64,000 nucleotides of DNA from Teredinibacter waterburyi (lineage in GTDB: Bacteria; Pseudomonadota; Gammaproteobacteria; Pseudomonadales; Cellvibrionaceae), in the NCBI RefSeq assembly GCF_001922985.1, contig NZ_MRUH01000045.1, forward strand, positions 62,001 through 126,000, written 5' to 3'. The stretch's first letter is position 1. Every line of letters starts with the position of its first letter. Both the position numbers and the translations under genes were made by a program. Positions 18,701 through 28,110 of the stretch are shown here, piece by piece. The notes below the pieces were generated by a model, which did not search any database, was not told the origin of the DNA, and worked only from the letters and a program-made list of their open reading frames with translations.

Positions 18701-18730
18701 AAAAAAACCCGCTAATAGCGGGTTTTTTTT
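18701..18730 (+). terminator. Rho-independent terminator after tRNA-Ser
   Basis: ACCCGCTA and TAGCGGGT pair closely and are flanked by a run of As and a run of eight Ts. It could also serve the convergent minus-strand gene ending at 18736. Confidence 0.9.
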
Positions 18731-18735
18731 CGTCT

Positions 18736-19578
18736 TTAGCTCAGACAAATCGCACCCTTGCCCCATCCTTCATAAGCTTTTACAAAGAAGCTGTCGGCAG
18801 GGCTGGCGAGCTTTAGTTGTTGGGCGATGTGCTGGGCAATAAACTCGACTGTGGTGTCAGTATCAATTAAGTAGCAGCGGCTAGTCGGCATATTCAGGCT
18901 GAACTCGCCTTGTTGCGCACTATAGCTAAAGGTGACGCGCTTGCTGTCGCTGCGATCTATGTCGATATCGGCCAAGGTGCCAATATAAATATCGCGCCAA
19001 GCGGTTGCCCAGTCATCCATATCGTCAAAAGATAGTTCGCCATTGCGCCAGATTTCAATCTTCGAGCGATGTCCATGAGCGATTCGTTGACAGTTACCTG
19101 CATGCTTCTTTAGGCCGTGACTGTAGTGGTAGTAGGGGCTTTGAATTGCTTCAGGAGTAAAGCTGAGGGTTAGGTTTTCAATATTGCCTGGGAAGGTGTC
19201 GCGCAACTGTTGCACACACCACTGGGCGACAGAATCCGGAGTGATTTCAATCGCGTCTATCAAGGTGACTGCGGCGTGTGGCGACGAGCAGCTAAGCGAC
19301 TCATTTTCACCGAAGGTCCAGTTCAGGTGCTGTTGGTTGGCGTCATTCCAGAGGTTTGCAGCGTGGCTCTGGGTCGGCACCAGAAGGCAGTGATCAATGG
19401 TGCTGTCTAACCAGTTTCGTAGCTGTTTTTTTACAATTCCAAAGTCGCATACCATTCCTTGCTCGTCCAAGTCTCCTTGCAACACTACACTGGTTAACCA
19501 AGTTTCGCCCACTAATCCGCGATGGGGGCAAAGGAAGCTAAAATCTACATTGGTAAGGTTGTCGACGAATAATTGCAT
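18736..19578 (-). CDS. Double-domain 6-carboxytetrahydropterin synthase-like (QueD/PTPS family) protein
   Basis: About 280 residues from the ATG at 19578, giving MQLFVDNLTNVDFSFL; an upstream ATG would add 16 unlike residues. QueD-type synthases are about 120 residues, so this is two units long. The N-terminal half has CDFGIVKKQL and IDHCLL, matching the DF-LK and LDH-LL motifs of the family, but lacks the HGH zinc site. The C-terminal half has the Cys and HGH (NCQRIAHGHR) and a Glu motif (AYEGWGKGAI). The halves appear to split the catalytic motifs. Activity and substrate are unknown; a queuosine or folate-like role is inference. Confidence 0.75.
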   Translation of the reverse strand: MQLFVDNLTNVDFSFLCPHRGLVGETWLTSVVLQGDLDEQGMVCDFGIVKKQLRNWLDSTIDHCLLVPTQSHAANLWNDANQQHLNWTFGENESLSCSSPHAAVTLIDAIEITPDSVAQWCVQQLRDTFPGNIENLTLSFTPEAIQSPYYHYSHGLKKHAGNCQRIAHGHRSKIEIWRNGELSFDDMDDWATAWRDIYIGTLADIDIDRSDSKRVTFSYSAQQGEFSLNMPTSRCYLIDTDTTVEFIAQHIAQQLKLASPADSFFVKAYEGWGKGAICLS

Positions 19579-19736
19579 AACAGCTAAAACCTTGGGAAGT
19601 CTGGAAGTCGAGGTATAGTAACCCATTCGGCTGGACGGAACTATTTGAACTAACGGCTATATCAAGTTCAAATTCAACGCCCGTAGGCCCGTTCGAACCG
19701 GTGTCTGAGTTTTTAGAGGTTTGTAGGAGTGGCTAG

Positions 19737-20054
19737 ATGTTTTATCAGTTAGTTTTTTATGTTCCGGAAACTCACTTAGACGCCGTAAAGCAAGCTGTTT
19801 TTAATGCGGGGGCGGGTAGGTTGGGTGACTACGATGCGTGCTGTTGGCAGGTGCTAGGTTCTGGCCAGTTTCGGCCATTGCAGGGCAGCAACCCGTTTAT
19901 TGGTCAGCTGGGTAGCGTGGTGCAAGTGGCGGAATATCGCGTTGAGATGATTGTTGCAGAACAGGCGTTACAACAGGTGCAGCTGGCGTTGCGTGATGCC
20001 CATCCCTACGAGCAGCCGGCATACTCAATTTGGGCACTAGCTAATGGCGAATAG
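19737..20054 (+). CDS. NIF3/YqfO-type small protein
   Basis: 105 residues matching the stand-alone domain found as an insert in YqfO/NIF3 proteins: FYVPETHLDAVKQAVFNAGAGRLGDYDACCW, then a Gly-rich loop, and HPYEQPAYSIW near the C-terminus. The fold is CutA-like. Its biochemical role is unknown. Single-gene unit divergent from the QueD-like gene. Confidence 0.85.
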   Translation: MFYQLVFYVPETHLDAVKQAVFNAGAGRLGDYDACCWQVLGSGQFRPLQGSNPFIGQLGSVVQVAEYRVEMIVAEQALQQVQLALRDAHPYEQPAYSIWALANGE

Positions 20055-20106
20055 CCACTGCAGTTGCGCTGCGACGACTATTCAGTTCGCGCTGCTGTGT
20101 TTGGTT

Positions 20107-20463
20107 TTAGATAGCGGCGGGGAAAGGGATTACTTGGCCTTTGCTGCCGCTAGGCCGGTTGTCTGATTCTGCGTTGTCGTTAACGCCGTTAGGGTCTTGT
20201 GTGTAACCTGACAAGGCTGTTTGCAGGCGAGCTACCGAAGAGTGCATCATTTTGGATATGCTAATGCACGAGCCCAGCGGCGATGAGTGCAGTTTGCGTT
20301 GGCAGTCGACCTGAAACTGTAGGCCCCGCAAACGTCGTTGCATTTCTTTGGGCGCCTGCGCGATTAGCGCTTCGACTTCACGCTGGCGAAATTGCTCTAG
20401 CGCTTCAGGATGTGTTTCAGCCATCTGTATTAGCTGATCAAAACTTGGCCACTTGTTCATCAT
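20107..20463 (-). CDS. DUF3135 family protein, 118 aa
   Basis: The pattern WPSFDQLIQMAETHPEALEQFRQREVEALI followed by a helix with CQRKLHSSPLGSCISISKMM fits the DUF3135 family of small gammaproteobacterial proteins. All-helical, no signal or membrane segment. Function unknown. Confidence 0.75.
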   Translation of the reverse strand: MMNKWPSFDQLIQMAETHPEALEQFRQREVEALIAQAPKEMQRRLRGLQFQVDCQRKLHSSPLGSCISISKMMHSSVARLQTALSGYTQDPNGVNDNAESDNRPSGSKGQVIPFPAAI

Positions 20464-21047
20464 ATACTGCCTCTTATTTCAGTTTTTGGACGAGACGGCT
20501 CTGGTCCAAAATAAGTACTAACTGGCAGTGTCCTTGGTGATCGGCTCCTCTCTCACCAGGTACACCCCTTGCTCTGTTGGCTTGCTTCTCGGCCTTAGGC
20601 TTTGCAATAAAACTCATACTTGTCTGAGTCCTACGGTCAAGAGCTCTGCTTAAAATTTATGCTAACAAAAACAAACAGGCTATGTGTATCGGGGTTTCTA
20701 TATCAAATTGTAATATGCGGGCGGTGTCTAGGCTGGCGTGGAATTAGCCTGTAGAAAAAAAGATAGTGTGTTGTAGCTGGTCTAGTAAGTAATTGATTTT
20801 CTGGCACTTTTATTTATGTTGGCGCTTAATACTTCCTAATGGTTTAGCTAGAGAGGTGAACTCATACGAAGTTTGAGTCTCGGGATGGTTTGAGTGGGTG
20901 TTTGTCTAATATCTGCCTAGATTAAGCGGGAAGGATACGGGAATTAGTATTGACGCGGCTAGTGAAACTCAGTCGTAAGTACTGGTTTTTGCGGTAGCCT
21001 GGCCCGAGGGTAGGGCCAAGCTAGGCGACATTTTGTAGCGCCTGAAG
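20464..21047. other. 584-base intergenic region, no feature seen
   Basis: Lies between the DUF3135 gene start and the 3' end of the CorC-like gene. It is A/T-richer than its surroundings. I found no ORF with a ribosome binding site, RNA gene, clear terminator or repeat. The right part may carry the 3' untranslated region of the minus-strand gene. Confidence 0.5.
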
Positions 21048-22322
21048 CTAAAACTTATGTTCGTAAATTTTCGCTTTTTCTATTCGTGTATCGCTAAATT
21101 CAACGATTTCAAAGCGGTAGTTGCCGAGTTCGAAGCTGGCGCAAGCTTCGGGGATACTCTCTAGGTATTCTACGATCAAGCCGTTGATTGTTTTCGGGCC
21201 GCTGATCGGCAGCGCCCAGCCAAGATTGCGGTTTACATCGCGCACCGATTCGGTGGCATCAACTAGATACCAGTCATCCGCACATTCGACAATACCGTTT
21301 TCGTCATCTTGTGTGCCGTCGGTACTGAAATCTCCAACGATCTCTTCCAGCAGGTCTACTAGTGTCGCGATACCTTGAACATCACCATACTCGTCGACAA
21401 CAATTGCCACGCGGTGCTTCTCTTTTTGGAAGTTCAGCAGCTGCGTGGGAAGTGGTGTTGATTCTGGAATAAAGTAGGGCTTACTCAGTTGCGCACGAAT
21501 TGCATCATGAGTAACGGTGCTGTCGTCACCGAGAATAAATCGAGCCGCGTTGCGCAGGTGAAGAATGCCGACAACTTTGTTGATGTCGTCTTCAAACACA
21601 GGCAACTGTGTGAACTCACTGGTGCGAATGATATTTAGAATGGTACCAACATCGTCGTCTAGGTCGATACCTTGCACTTCGTTGCGCGGCACCATAATGT
21701 CTTCGACGGTGGTTTTCTCAAGGTCGAGTACGTTTAGTAGCATGCCTTGGTGTTGATCGGGGATAAGCTCTCCCGCTTCATCTACTACCGTGCGCAGTTC
21801 TTCTGGGTGTAGGTGGTCGGTAAGTGACGAGCCTGACGTGTCGAGCCCTAGCATGCGGGTCAAAGTATTGGAGATTAGGTTTACGATCCATACCGCTGGG
21901 TAAAGAATATAGAGGAGCGGTAGAAGTACTAACGTGGCTGGGAAGGCAATTTTCTCTGGGTATGCCGCGGCGATAGTTTTGGGGGTAACCTCGGCGAAAA
22001 TAAGGATAACCATCGTCAATATAATGGGCATTACTACCATTGCTGCCCATTCGCCAAAGAGCTTGGCGGTAAGCAAGCCGGCGACCGTGGTAGCAAAGAT
22101 ATTGACCAGATTATTGCCGATTAAGATGACGCTAATCAGTCGGTCGGGGCGCTGTAGTAGTTTCGATGCGCGTGTGGCGCCGTGATGCTTTTTCTTTACC
22201 AAATGGCGCAGTCGGTAACGGTTCAGCGAGAGCATGCTGGTCTCGGAACTCGAAAAGAAAGCAGAGAGTAGAATAAGGACAAGAAGGATGACTATAAGGT
22301 AGTCAGTGGAGATAACGTCCAA
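21048..22322 (-). CDS. CorC/CNNM-family membrane protein with CBS pair (YfjD-like)
   Basis: 424 residues. An N-terminal DUF21/CNNM domain with about four membrane segments (residues 5-185) carries the SSSETSMLSLNRYRLRHL helix. A pair of CBS domains follows (about 205-335; VEDIMVPRNEVQGID and VDEYGDVQGIATLVDLLEEIVGDF), then a C-terminal CorC_HlyC domain. Related proteins act in Mg or Co handling and membrane integrity. It neighbours ypjD on the same strand, an order conserved next to ffh in pseudomonads. Confidence 0.9.
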   Translation of the reverse strand: MDVISTDYLIVILLVLILLSAFFSSSETSMLSLNRYRLRHLVKKKHHGATRASKLLQRPDRLISVILIGNNLVNIFATTVAGLLTAKLFGEWAAMVVMPIILTMVILIFAEVTPKTIAAAYPEKIAFPATLVLLPLLYILYPAVWIVNLISNTLTRMLGLDTSGSSLTDHLHPEELRTVVDEAGELIPDQHQGMLLNVLDLEKTTVEDIMVPRNEVQGIDLDDDVGTILNIIRTSEFTQLPVFEDDINKVVGILHLRNAARFILGDDSTVTHDAIRAQLSKPYFIPESTPLPTQLLNFQKEKHRVAIVVDEYGDVQGIATLVDLLEEIVGDFSTDGTQDDENGIVECADDWYLVDATESVRDVNRNLGWALPISGPKTINGLIVEYLESIPEACASFELGNYRFEIVEFSDTRIEKAKIYEHKF

Positions 22323-22418
22323 TTGTGGTAAGGCCCGTGTTTATTTGCGAGGTGGTATCTTGAACGACTTTAGCGGTCTCTTCAAGGTTGATGTTAGCGT
22401 GGCGTTAAAGTGCGCTAT

Positions 22419-23216
22419 TTAAACCCGCTGCAAGATCACTTCCAAGACGAGTTTGCTGCCAAAATAGGCAAGCATTAGCGCCGCAAAGCCGCCGAGCGTA
22501 AACCGAATGGCCGCAGCGCCACGCCAACCTAGCGTGTGTCTCCCCCAGAGTAATACCGCATAAATTATCCAGGCCATAACCGAGAAAATTACTTTGTGGG
22601 AAAGGTGCTGTGCTGTCATATTGTGGATAAAGGTGAAGCCGGTAATTAGGGATAGCGTCAATAGTATCTGGCCTGCCCAAATCATCTCAAACAGTAAAGT
22701 TTCCATTGTCTGTAGCGGCGGCATTAGTCGCATCATGCCGGTGAGGTGTTTCGTTTTAAGCTGGTGGTTTTGATAGGCTAGAAGCAATGCTTGCAGGCTC
22801 GCAATCGTGAGCAAACTATAGGCAAGAATCGACAATAATATATGGGAAATTACCGGCGCGGTTAGGCTGTGACCGAGCTTGGCGTTTTCGCCTGTGAGTA
22901 TGTTTGTGAGTAGGGCTGCGATGGAAAGCGGTAGTAGAAACAGAAACAGATTTTGCAGTGGCTTTCGAAAACTGCTGACGAGAACAACGCTATTAATCAC
23001 GGCGAAAAATAATGAGGGGACTTTGAATATCCCGAACTGGTAGCCTGCGTCAGTGCGTAGCGACCAAAATACAGCGAGGTAGTGAGCGCATAAACCTATC
23101 GTTATAACCGCTAGCAAGGGTTTGGCCGGTAGCTGTTGCTGACGAAATACCGCGTTGAGCAGCAGTGCCCAAGCTGCGAGATAAAAAATGATGGTCAGTC
23201 CGTGCAAGCTCAACAT
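22419..23216 (-). CDS. ypjD: Inner-membrane cytochrome c assembly-like protein YpjD
   Basis: 265 residues with eight hydrophobic segments. Conserved motifs are SHILLSILAYSLLTIASLQALLLAYQ in the middle and HKVIFSVMAWIIYAVLLWGR-HTLGWRG near the C-terminus, which carry the His positions of the CcsA/CcmC haem-handling family. The precise role of YpjD is not established. It is upstream of the CorC-like gene and originally likely divergent from ffh, but a repeat lipoprotein gene now lies between them. Confidence 0.85.
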   Translation of the reverse strand: MLSLHGLTIIFYLAAWALLLNAVFRQQQLPAKPLLAVITIGLCAHYLAVFWSLRTDAGYQFGIFKVPSLFFAVINSVVLVSSFRKPLQNLFLFLLPLSIAALLTNILTGENAKLGHSLTAPVISHILLSILAYSLLTIASLQALLLAYQNHQLKTKHLTGMMRLMPPLQTMETLLFEMIWAGQILLTLSLITGFTFIHNMTAQHLSHKVIFSVMAWIIYAVLLWGRHTLGWRGAAAIRFTLGGFAALMLAYFGSKLVLEVILQRV

Positions 23217-23529
23217 AAGAATAAGACATTTGGTAAGTTAATTAACAATAGTGTTTTGCGGTCGACTACTTCAGAATATTTTTGGGAAATTCAGTGCCCG
23301 CCGCTGCCAAAGCGGTGCTTAGAGTAGAGCTTTCTCTTGTTGTTGTGCAAGTTGTTGTGCGTGGTGGGGGTAGATTGTAATGGTATCCTTTTGAGCTTGC
23401 GCTAATTTTTGCCCCAATTTCAAATCTTATGGCAACTGTTTTCAACCGACGTAGCTTGTTGCTCGTGCTCCGTGCGTGCAATGCTTCGCATACATAATAA
23501 AGATTGCTAATAAAGAAAGAGAGTCATTC
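23217..23529. other. Intergenic region between ypjD and the repeat lipoprotein gene
   Basis: Should contain both divergent promoters. A GT/TTG-rich stretch (about 23335-23375) is present, but no clear promoter, repeat or RNA could be defined. Confidence 0.45.
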
Positions 23530-26034
23530 ATGAATGTTACTTCAAGCCTTCGCTACGTCACAGTTTTGGTTAGCCTTGTTTACCTAAGCGCCTGCAAGAC
23601 GGGATGGGATAGTGATATAGAGCCTAGCGCTGAGCCGTCGCCAACACCGGTGCCTACAGCAACTCCGACGCCAAGCTCTGGAAGCAATTCGTCTCATTTC
23701 AGCCAAATAATTGGCAACGAATGCGCATTTGCGGCGTTGCGCTACGACGGCAGTGTGGAAACCTGGGGTAGCGAATACTGTGGCGGTGATAGCAGTGGTG
23801 TGCAGGCCGAGCTTTCTGGTGTCGTTACTATTGCTCGCTCAAAGGCTGCATTCGCGGCACTGACATCGGGCGGAGCAGTTGTAACCTGGGGGGCGGCTGA
23901 CTACGGAGGGCGTAGCGATGACGTGGCTGCTGAGTTAATCGATATCGTTGAATTAAAAGGTAATAGCGAAGGCTTTAGCGCCTTAGATGCTAGTGGGGCC
24001 GCCATTGTGTGGGGGTTCGAAAGCCCAGCGCTAGCGCTAGATCAATTGCAGTTCAGTGCGCAACAGGGTGTTTCTGGGTTGAGCCAACTAACCGCATCAG
24101 TAGATGCCTTCGCCGCCATAACCGCCGACGGAAATGTCATTGCTTGGGGCTATGGCGCCGCTGCTGACAATCAGGTTGTAGCTGATGATTTGCAGGGTGT
24201 TACGGCATTAAGTGGAGCATTTGGCTTCAGCGCCTTGCGTGATGACGGTGCTGTCGTGCAATGGGGCACTCTTTATAGTAGCGCTGCCGGCCTGTTGCTA
24301 TCCGACCTAGATATGACCCAAATAATATCGCTACATAGTGATGAGTCGCAGATTACCCCTCTGGCCGAATTCGCTGGCATTACCAGTAATAATGATGTGC
24401 TGTTGTGGGGCGGGCCAACCGATGAGGTGGTTCAAGTCGACGAGCTTGTTGGCGCGGTTCAGCTATACAACAGCAATTGCTTGTTGCTCGCCGTAATGGC
24501 TGATGGCAGTGTTAAAACTCACGGTTACGAAGAGTGCGCCAGTGATTTGGTGCTGGCTCGAGGGGCGTGGTTAGAGGGTTCGTTAGTGTCTCCTGTATTG
24601 GTGCAGAGTAACCGGCTCGGTATTGCGTCATTGCAATCCGATGGTACGGCATTGTTCGATGTGTGGCCCGATCTTGATGAGCAGAGCTTTGCTGGGATTG
24701 AAGCGATAGCGACTTCGCCCCATGTGATCGTTACTCAAGGTTCATCGGGTGAGCTGCAGGCATGGGGCGACGCTTCCCGAGGCGCTGACTTACGTGATTT
24801 GGCTGCGGACTTAGGCGATATCAGTCTGGTCGTTAGTCATAAAGAGTCCGGTGCCTTGCTAACATCTTCGGGTAGTGTTGTGGTGTGGGGCGAGGCAATG
24901 TCCGACGCCACCGAACTTAGCTTGGCTACGCAGTCGATGCCTCTTACTTATATAGTCGCTGCTGATTATGCAATGGCTGGGTGGAGCAGTGATGGTGATG
25001 TGGTCGCTTGGGGTGATATTGACTACGGTGGCGATGCAAGCGCCGTAATAGCCAATCTACAGAACGTTGACGAGATAGTGGCTGGCAACCGAGCCTTTGC
25101 GGCGCTAAAAAGCGACAACACCGTTGTGACTTGGGGCGACCCAATAAATGGTGGCGACAGCTCCACTGTGGCGGCCTCCCTTGTTGATGTACAGCAATTG
25201 ATGGCGAATCGTGCAGGCGCATTCGCCGCCGTCACTGGCGCTGGCAATATAGTCACTTGGGGGAATAGTGTTAGCGGTGGGGATTCGGCTGCCGTGCAGT
25301 CATTGTTAATTGGGGTGACTGCGGTATACGCCAGCCATCAAGCCTTTGCCGCACTGACTGCCGAAGGCAAGGTTGTTCTCTGGGGCAGTGGCGTCGCTGC
25401 TGGCGAGGTAGCTGGTTTGGCGTCCGCACAGCAAATTATCGCAGCGGATGACTTTTTCGCGGTGCTGACTCAGGCCGGCGAACTGGTGATATTGACCGAA
25501 AGCGGGGTCGATAACCTCAATCAACAGCTTGGCTTAACTCAGCAGTTCATCCGAGCTTTTAGTAACGGCCGTGCAATTGCGGTGCTCGATACCAGCGGTA
25601 AGGTGTTTACTTGGGGAGATGCGAGCCTTGGTGGCGATAGTGCAGTCGTTGCGGATCAGTTAACGTCCGTCGAGGTCGTTATTCCAAATGGTGGCGCCTT
25701 TGCGGCCGTTCGTTCAGACAAAACCGTCGTTACTTGGGGGGGCGACAACTTTGGTGGAGATTCCTCTGCTGTTGCTGGTGTGCTAAGCGGTGTTGTCGAG
25801 ATTAAGGGCTCTAGCGCTGCCTTTGCTGTTTTGCTGGCGGATGGTCGGGTGGTGAGCTGGGGCGCGGCTGATGCTGGTGGTGACTGCAGTAGTGTTGAGC
25901 ATAAACTCACCGAGGTTATAAAGCTAAACGCCATTGCCGGCGGCTTTTTTGCGACCCGTAGCGACGGCAGCGTGGTGACTTGCGGTTCCGTGCCGTCGAG
26001 CAGTAGCCATAACATAGCGGTTTCGGCGCCCTAG
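23530..26034 (+). CDS. Surface lipoprotein with RCC1-like WG repeats
   Basis: About 834 residues from the ATG at 23530, preceded by AAAGAGAG. A signal peptide ends in the lipobox LSAC (Cys 22), with Lys at +2, so outer-membrane sorting is expected. A Pro/Thr spacer (PSPTPVPTATPTPS) follows. The rest is about 15 copies of a roughly 50-residue repeat with the core AFAAL-x-DG-x-VVTWG and GGDSS-x-V. This resembles RCC1 beta-propeller blades, so one or two seven-bladed propellers are likely. It may bind a surface ligand or protein; no enzyme motif is visible. Confidence 0.8.
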   Translation: MNVTSSLRYVTVLVSLVYLSACKTGWDSDIEPSAEPSPTPVPTATPTPSSGSNSSHFSQIIGNECAFAALRYDGSVETWGSEYCGGDSSGVQAELSGVVTIARSKAAFAALTSGGAVVTWGAADYGGRSDDVAAELIDIVELKGNSEGFSALDASGAAIVWGFESPALALDQLQFSAQQGVSGLSQLTASVDAFAAITADGNVIAWGYGAAADNQVVADDLQGVTALSGAFGFSALRDDGAVVQWGTLYSSAAGLLLSDLDMTQIISLHSDESQITPLAEFAGITSNNDVLLWGGPTDEVVQVDELVGAVQLYNSNCLLLAVMADGSVKTHGYEECASDLVLARGAWLEGSLVSPVLVQSNRLGIASLQSDGTALFDVWPDLDEQSFAGIEAIATSPHVIVTQGSSGELQAWGDASRGADLRDLAADLGDISLVVSHKESGALLTSSGSVVVWGEAMSDATELSLATQSMPLTYIVAADYAMAGWSSDGDVVAWGDIDYGGDASAVIANLQNVDEIVAGNRAFAALKSDNTVVTWGDPINGGDSSTVAASLVDVQQLMANRAGAFAAVTGAGNIVTWGNSVSGGDSAAVQSLLIGVTAVYASHQAFAALTAEGKVVLWGSGVAAGEVAGLASAQQIIAADDFFAVLTQAGELVILTESGVDNLNQQLGLTQQFIRAFSNGRAIAVLDTSGKVFTWGDASLGGDSAVVADQLTSVEVVIPNGGAFAAVRSDKTVVTWGGDNFGGDSSAVAGVLSGVVEIKGSSAAFAVLLADGRVVSWGAADAGGDCSSVEHKLTEVIKLNAIAGGFFATRSDGSVVTCGSVPSSSSHNIAVSAP

Positions 26035-26252
26035 GGGTTTTGATCTGGATTGTGGCGCGCCGGACGGCACTTTTTTGCCGAGATAACGAGGCGCAGCAAT
26101 AGTCACTTCACGATACCTCGGCTATAAGCGCTTCCGTGGTCGAATTTGTGCTGACTAGCCTATATACTGCCGCCCTTAGATAATACCGTCGCTTTGGCTA
26201 AAGCGCGGTAATTAGCGCCTCATTCTTTATAGCAGAGTAAATAGATAATCCT

Positions 26253-27659
26253 ATGTTTGAGAATCTTTCAGAGCGGTTGACACGCTCCCTGAAAAAAATA
26301 AGCGGTAAAGCGCGCTTAAACCACGACAATATTCAAGAAGCTTTGCGCGATGTTCGCAAGGCGTTATTGGAGGCCGATGTCGCCCTCCCTGTGGTGAAGG
26401 AATTTACCAACCATGTGCGTAAGCGTGCATTGGGGGTGGAGGTTAATCGTGCGTTAAATCCTGGTCAGCAGTTTCTGAAAATTGTAGAGACTGAGCTGAC
26501 ACAGTTGATGGGTGAGGCCAACGAAAAGTTGAATCTCGCTGCACAGCCGCCGGCAATCGTGCTTATGGCGGGCTTGCAGGGCGCGGGTAAAACTACCACC
26601 GTTGCCAAGCTAGGCCGCTTTTTGCGGGAAAAAGAAAAGAAAAAAGTCATGGTGGTCAGTGTCGACGTTTATCGTCCTGCCGCTATCAAGCAGCTGGAAA
26701 CGCTAGCGGCCGAAGTTGAGGTCGAGTTTTTCCCATCCAGTGCTGATCAAAAGCCGACCGAAATCGCCAAGGCTGCTGTCGCTCACGCCAAGAAGCTGCA
26801 TATTGATGTGTTGTTGGTGGATACCGCGGGTCGCCTTCATATCGACGACGCCTTAATGGAAGAAATTCAAGGCTTGCACAAGGTCTTGAATCCAGTCGAG
26901 ACTTTATTCGTTATCGACGCCATGATCGGTCAGGACGCGGTTAACACAGCAAAAGCGTTTGACGACGCGCTACCATTAACCGGTGTGATTCTAACGAAAA
27001 CCGATGGCGATGCTCGCGGCGGTGCTGCACTTTCGGTTCGCCAGATTACTGGAAAACCGATCAAATTTATGGGCGTAGGTGAGAAAACCGACGCCTTAGA
27101 GCCTTTCCACCCAGATCGTATCGCCTCTCGTATTTTAGGTATGGGCGACGTGATGTCGCTGATCGAGCAGGCTGAGCAGACGATCGATCGCGATAAAGCT
27201 GAAAAACTCGCGAAAAAGGTTCATGAAGGCAAGCGCTTCGATCTAGAAGATTTACGCGATCAATTGCAGCAGATGCAGAACATGGGCGGTATGGCCTCAA
27301 TGCTGGAGAAGCTACCCGGTATGGGCAACATGGCGCAGATGGCCGAGAAGGCCAATGTGAACAGCCAGTTTAAGCAGATGGATGCGATTATCGGTTCTAT
27401 GACACCTGCTGAACGCCGCAACCCCGATTTGTTAAATGGTTCGCGTAAGCGTCGTATTACGCTGGGCTCTGGCACCCAAATTCAAGATCTAAATCGCTTG
27501 CTCAAGCAGCACAAGCAGATGAGTAAGATGATGAAGAAAATGAAGGGCGGCGGTTTACAGAAGATGATGCGCGGTATGGGGGGCATGTTTCCTGGCGGCG
27601 GCCCAGGTGGAATGCCGCCAACGGGTGGCGGTGGATTACCCCCAGGTTTCGGTAGTTAA
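26253..27659 (+). CDS. ffh: Signal recognition particle protein Ffh
   Basis: 468 residues in the SRP54 order: N domain (1-90), GTPase G domain with GLQGAGKTTT (about 108), DTAGR and TKTDGDARGG, then a Met-rich M domain with a Gly/Met/Pro C-terminal tail (GGMFPGGGPGGMPP). It binds 4.5S RNA and signal peptides and delivers ribosomes to FtsY. A separate unit from rpsP, 177 bases away. Confidence 0.97.
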   Translation: MFENLSERLTRSLKKISGKARLNHDNIQEALRDVRKALLEADVALPVVKEFTNHVRKRALGVEVNRALNPGQQFLKIVETELTQLMGEANEKLNLAAQPPAIVLMAGLQGAGKTTTVAKLGRFLREKEKKKVMVVSVDVYRPAAIKQLETLAAEVEVEFFPSSADQKPTEIAKAAVAHAKKLHIDVLLVDTAGRLHIDDALMEEIQGLHKVLNPVETLFVIDAMIGQDAVNTAKAFDDALPLTGVILTKTDGDARGGAALSVRQITGKPIKFMGVGEKTDALEPFHPDRIASRILGMGDVMSLIEQAEQTIDRDKAEKLAKKVHEGKRFDLEDLRDQLQQMQNMGGMASMLEKLPGMGNMAQMAEKANVNSQFKQMDAIIGSMTPAERRNPDLLNGSRKRRITLGSGTQIQDLNRLLKQHKQMSKMMKKMKGGGLQKMMRGMGGMFPGGGPGGMPPTGGGGLPPGFGS

Positions 27660-27709
27660 GCGACAATAATCCAGCGTTTTCGCCCACTAAAAATGGATGA
27701 AATAAAGAC

Positions 27710-27738
27710 TATACAAGCGGTTTTTGTTCCATTAAAAT
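27710..27738 (+). promoter_or_regulatory. Likely promoter of the rpsP operon
   Basis: TATACA at 27710-27715, a 17-base spacer, and TAAAAT at 27733-27738, followed by a G+C-rich discriminator (ACGCCGCC), as expected for a growth-rate controlled ribosomal operon. It lies about 100 bases upstream of rpsP. Confidence 0.5.
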
Positions 27739-27836
27739 ACGCCGCCTTTCGCAGGTGTCCCGTGGTTATTCGGATAAGTGATTAACCACCGATTATGGGC
27801 GCCTGAATACAAGAATTAATGACAGGAAAGACTTAC

Positions 27837-28085
27837 ATGGTAAGCATTCGACTATCTCGTGGTGGCTCTAAGAAGCGCCCATTTTATCATTTGGCAGTTG
27901 CAGATAGCCGCAACGCCCGTAACGGCCGTTTTATTGAGCGCGTTGGATTCTTCAATCCTGTTGCACGTGGCCAAGAAGAGCGTTTGCGTATTGATACTGA
28001 GCGTTTACAGTACTGGGTTTCCCAGGGCGCGCAGTGTTCAGATCGCGTTTCTAAATTATTGAAAGACGCTGCTACTGCCGCTTAA
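27837..28085 (+). CDS. rpsP: 30S ribosomal protein S16
   Basis: 82 residues beginning [19 protein letters not shown], the universal S16 N-terminus. An earlier in-frame start at 27819 is rejected because AGGAAAG sits just upstream of the ATG at 27837. First gene of the rpsP-rimM-trmD-rplS operon. Confidence 0.97.
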   Translation: MVSIRLSRGGSKKRPFYHLAVADSRNARNGRFIERVGFFNPVARGQEERLRIDTERLQYWVSQGAQCSDRVSKLLKDAATAA

Positions 28086-28110
28086 GCGGTAGTTTAGCGC
28101 GATTACGCCG

